From Candidatus Aerophobetes bacterium Ae_b3b (GTDB lineage: Bacteria; Aerophobota; Aerophobia; Aerophobales; AE-B3A): DNA of 15,017 nucleotides. Each line of letters starts with the position of its first letter. Within the stretch, counting starts at the first letter, position 1. Where the stretch lies: the NCBI GenBank assembly GCA_005223085.1, contig NJBP01000048.1, forward strand, positions 1 through 15,017. The letters are read 5' to 3'. Under the pieces are notes generated by a model that saw only the letters and a list, made by a program, of their open reading frames with translations, did no database searches and had not been told where the DNA came from. Made by a program: the position numbers and the translations under genes. Of this stretch, positions 14,018-15,017 are shown piece after piece.

Positions 14018-14125
14018 CTCTTCCTGAAGCAGGCAAGGCTCTTTACCTCCTTGCGGGCCCCTGCGGGGGTACACGCTATCGAAAGACTGCCCCCTGCTTC
14101 TGGGAGAGGCTTGTCAGATGAGGTT

Positions 14126-14168
14126 TATAGGATGCTGCGAAGCTCAATACTTTTGAGCTAACGCTATA
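14126..14168 (+). other. Third hairpin with GCG/CGC flanks before the transposase
   Basis: AGCTCAA (14141-14147), loop TACTT, TTGAGCT (14153-14159), flanked by TGCGA on the left and AACGCTATA on the right, with an outer TATAG/CTATA pairing (14126-14130, 14164-14168). It resembles a smaller, diverged version of modules A and B (GCG, hairpin, CGCTAT). May be part of the same RNA or a leader structure of the transposase mRNA. Confidence 0.5.
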
Positions 14169-14222
14169 CATGAGGTCCCCACTGGCAAGATTTATACAAA
14201 TTTATCCATGAAAGGAGAACGT

Positions 14223-15017
14223 ATGAGTCAAAAACTCAAAGAACAAAGACTTAAAGAACTTGCCTTCGTAGGAGTAGATACCCACAAAGACGAACATACT
14301 GCCTGCATAGCTAACTGCTTTGGCCAATCCTTAGGAGTATTTACTTCAGAAAATAGACCCAAAGAGCTAAAAGGACTTCTTGAGAAAGTAGATGAAACTG
14401 CTAAGTCTCATAACTTAAAGCCTGTCTTTGGCCTTGAAGATGTAATGGGTCTAGGTCAACACCTTGCCCGATCCTTAATTTCTGGTGGCTATCATCTCAA
14501 AGAAGTAAATCCAATAGAGACTGAAAGAAAACGTCTTAAGAACGCACATCCTGACAAATCTGATCCCTTAGATGCTCTGGCTATATCCAGGGTGTTAATC
14601 ACAGACTTTGATAAGCTACCTACTATCCAGAGCTTAAATGAGATTTATTTAGCAATCCATGAGCTCTCCAACCGGCGCGACTCTTTAGTTAAAGAAAAGA
14701 CCAGAATCAAGAATAAACTCCATATACTGCTGCATCGAGAATACCCCTATTACCAAACTATGTTTAAGAATACCTTCTCTAAAGCAGCCTTAGCCTTTTG
14801 GGAAAGGTTCCCTATAGCTTCTTTACTTAAGGGTATCGGAGTAGAGAGACTCGCTCAATACCTGAGGGCCAATTCCAATAACACTGTCTCTACTAAAAAG
14901 GCCTTAAGTATTTTGAAGCTGGTCGATAAAGATTCTGTACCTTCTTGTTTAAATCTAGTTCACTCAAGTATCATCAGGAATCTAGTAAAGCACTTGAGAT
15001 TTATTGAAGAACAGATA
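14223..15017 (+). CDS. IS110-family DEDD transposase, N-terminal part, runs off right edge
   Basis: Recombinase that moves the element, guided by RNA in characterised relatives. 265 codons are visible and open to the edge; full-length proteins are usually about 330-430 aa. The RuvC-like domain carries all four acidic residues: D19 (FVGVDTHKDEHTA), E72 (VFGLEDVMGLG), then D114 and D117 (DKSDPLDALAI). A helical, basic coiled-coil region follows (SNRRDSLVKEKTRIKNKLH). The C-terminal Tnp domain with the catalytic serine lies outside, so activity cannot be judged. Start at ATG 14223 is supported by AAAGGAG six bases upstream; an in-frame ATG at 14208 would put that site inside the gene. The long leader holds the candidate bridge RNA. 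Confidence 0.95.
   Translation, partial: MSQKLKEQRLKELAFVGVDTHKDEHTACIANCFGQSLGVFTSENRPKELKGLLEKVDETAKSHNLKPVFGLEDVMGLGQHLARSLISGGYHLKEVNPIETERKRLKNAHPDKSDPLDALAISRVLITDFDKLPTIQSLNEIYLAIHELSNRRDSLVKEKTRIKNKLHILLHREYPYYQTMFKNTFSKAALAFWERFPIASLLKGIGVERLAQYLRANSNNTVSTKKALSILKLVDKDSVPSCLNLVHSSIIRNLVKHLRFIEEQI

Larger units (their letters stand above)
13900..14100 (+). ncRNA. Candidate IS110 bridge RNA with two homologous guide-loop modules
   Basis: Module A (13903-13983): stem GGAGTAAGG/CCTTGCTCC, inner CGAC/GTCG and ATCTCTTT/AAAGAGAT, an internal loop, then hairpin CTCCGA-GCAA-TCGGAG. Module B (14026-14100): stem GAAGCAGG/CCTGCTTC, inner GGC/GCC and TCTTT/AAAGA, an internal loop, then hairpin CCCC-TGCG-GGGG. 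In both, the apical hairpin is flanked by TTGCGGGC on the left and GTACACGCT on the right, while the rest of the loop differs (ACCTCCT left and ATCG right in B; no matching segments in A). IS110 transposases of the IS621 type use a bridge RNA (seekRNA) with a target-binding and a donor-binding loop encoded beside the gene; two modules with a common scaffold and different loop bases fit that. Which loop is target and which donor cannot be decided without both element ends. Confidence 0.7.
13806..15017 (+). mobile_element. IS110-family insertion sequence, left part (left boundary uncertain, right end outside window)
   Basis: Includes a DEDD transposase reading out of the window and, upstream, about 320 nt of structured non-coding sequence with its own promoter, the organisation of IS110-group left ends. 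IS110 elements normally lack terminal inverted repeats and make no target duplication, so the left boundary cannot be fixed; it should lie between the start of the binding-protein gene (13805) and the RNA promoter (13865). The coordinate given is the outer limit. Confidence 0.75.

Noticed and set aside
13900-14170. CRISPR-like or tandem repeat array
   Set aside because: The shared segments (TTGCGGGC, GTACACGCT) flank hairpins in only two or three non-identical units; there is no regular repeat/spacer pattern. Structured RNA fits better.

Overview
Bacterial, moderately AT-rich DNA. The gene content (three extracellular sugar-type binding proteins, two pairs of MalF/MalG-type permeases, amino-sugar-type enzymes, an IS110-family element) suggests a free-living heterotroph that scavenges carbohydrates. 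All three binding proteins carry signal-peptidase-I type leaders (A-x-A-like sites) with no lipobox cysteine, which fits a cell with an outer membrane better than a Gram-positive. No rRNA, tRNA or other phylogenetic marker is visible, so I do not name a phylum.

Layout. (1) 1-740, minus: N-terminal part of a binding protein that runs off the left edge. (2) 741-1391: divergent regulatory region with a promoter on each strand and, between them, three GAGCTA boxes spaced exactly 20 bp apart. (3) 1413-4452, plus: ABC importer operon (binding protein, hairpin, MalF-like, MalG-like). (4) 4492-6894, minus: a decaying amino-sugar/inositol-type cluster with a C-terminally truncated Gfo/Idh/MocA dehydrogenase, an intact DegT/StrS aminotransferase and the wreck of a second DegT aminotransferase. 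(5) 6895-8210: a 72-bp palindrome, a small RRM RNA-binding protein with a structured leader, and about 600 bp with no gene. (6) 8211-13805, minus: a six-gene operon read from the right: binding protein, creatininase-family hydrolase, RbsB-like sugar-binding protein with no signal peptide, MalF-like, MalG-like, truncated short-chain dehydrogenase. (7) about 13860-15017, plus: left end of an IS110-family element whose transposase runs off the right edge.

How the parts work together. Both importers have a binding protein and two permeases but no ATPase in the window, so they probably share an MsmX/UgpC-type ATPase encoded elsewhere. Both have a strong hairpin directly after the binding-protein gene, a usual way to make more binding protein than permease. 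The enzymes beside them (dehydrogenases, PLP aminotransferases, a creatininase-fold amidohydrolase) suggest uptake and processing of sugars, cyclitols or amino-modified sugars, but the substrates cannot be read from sequence.

Most interesting: the 300-nt leader of the IS110 element holds its own promoter followed by two homologous stem/internal-loop/hairpin modules (13903-13983 and 14026-14100). They share the flanks TTGCGGGC and GTACACGCT but differ in the loop segments. This is the architecture expected of an IS110 bridge RNA (target- and donor-binding loops). Unusually, the linker holds a T-run, a competing hairpin and a second promoter-like sequence, so the two modules might be made as separate RNAs.
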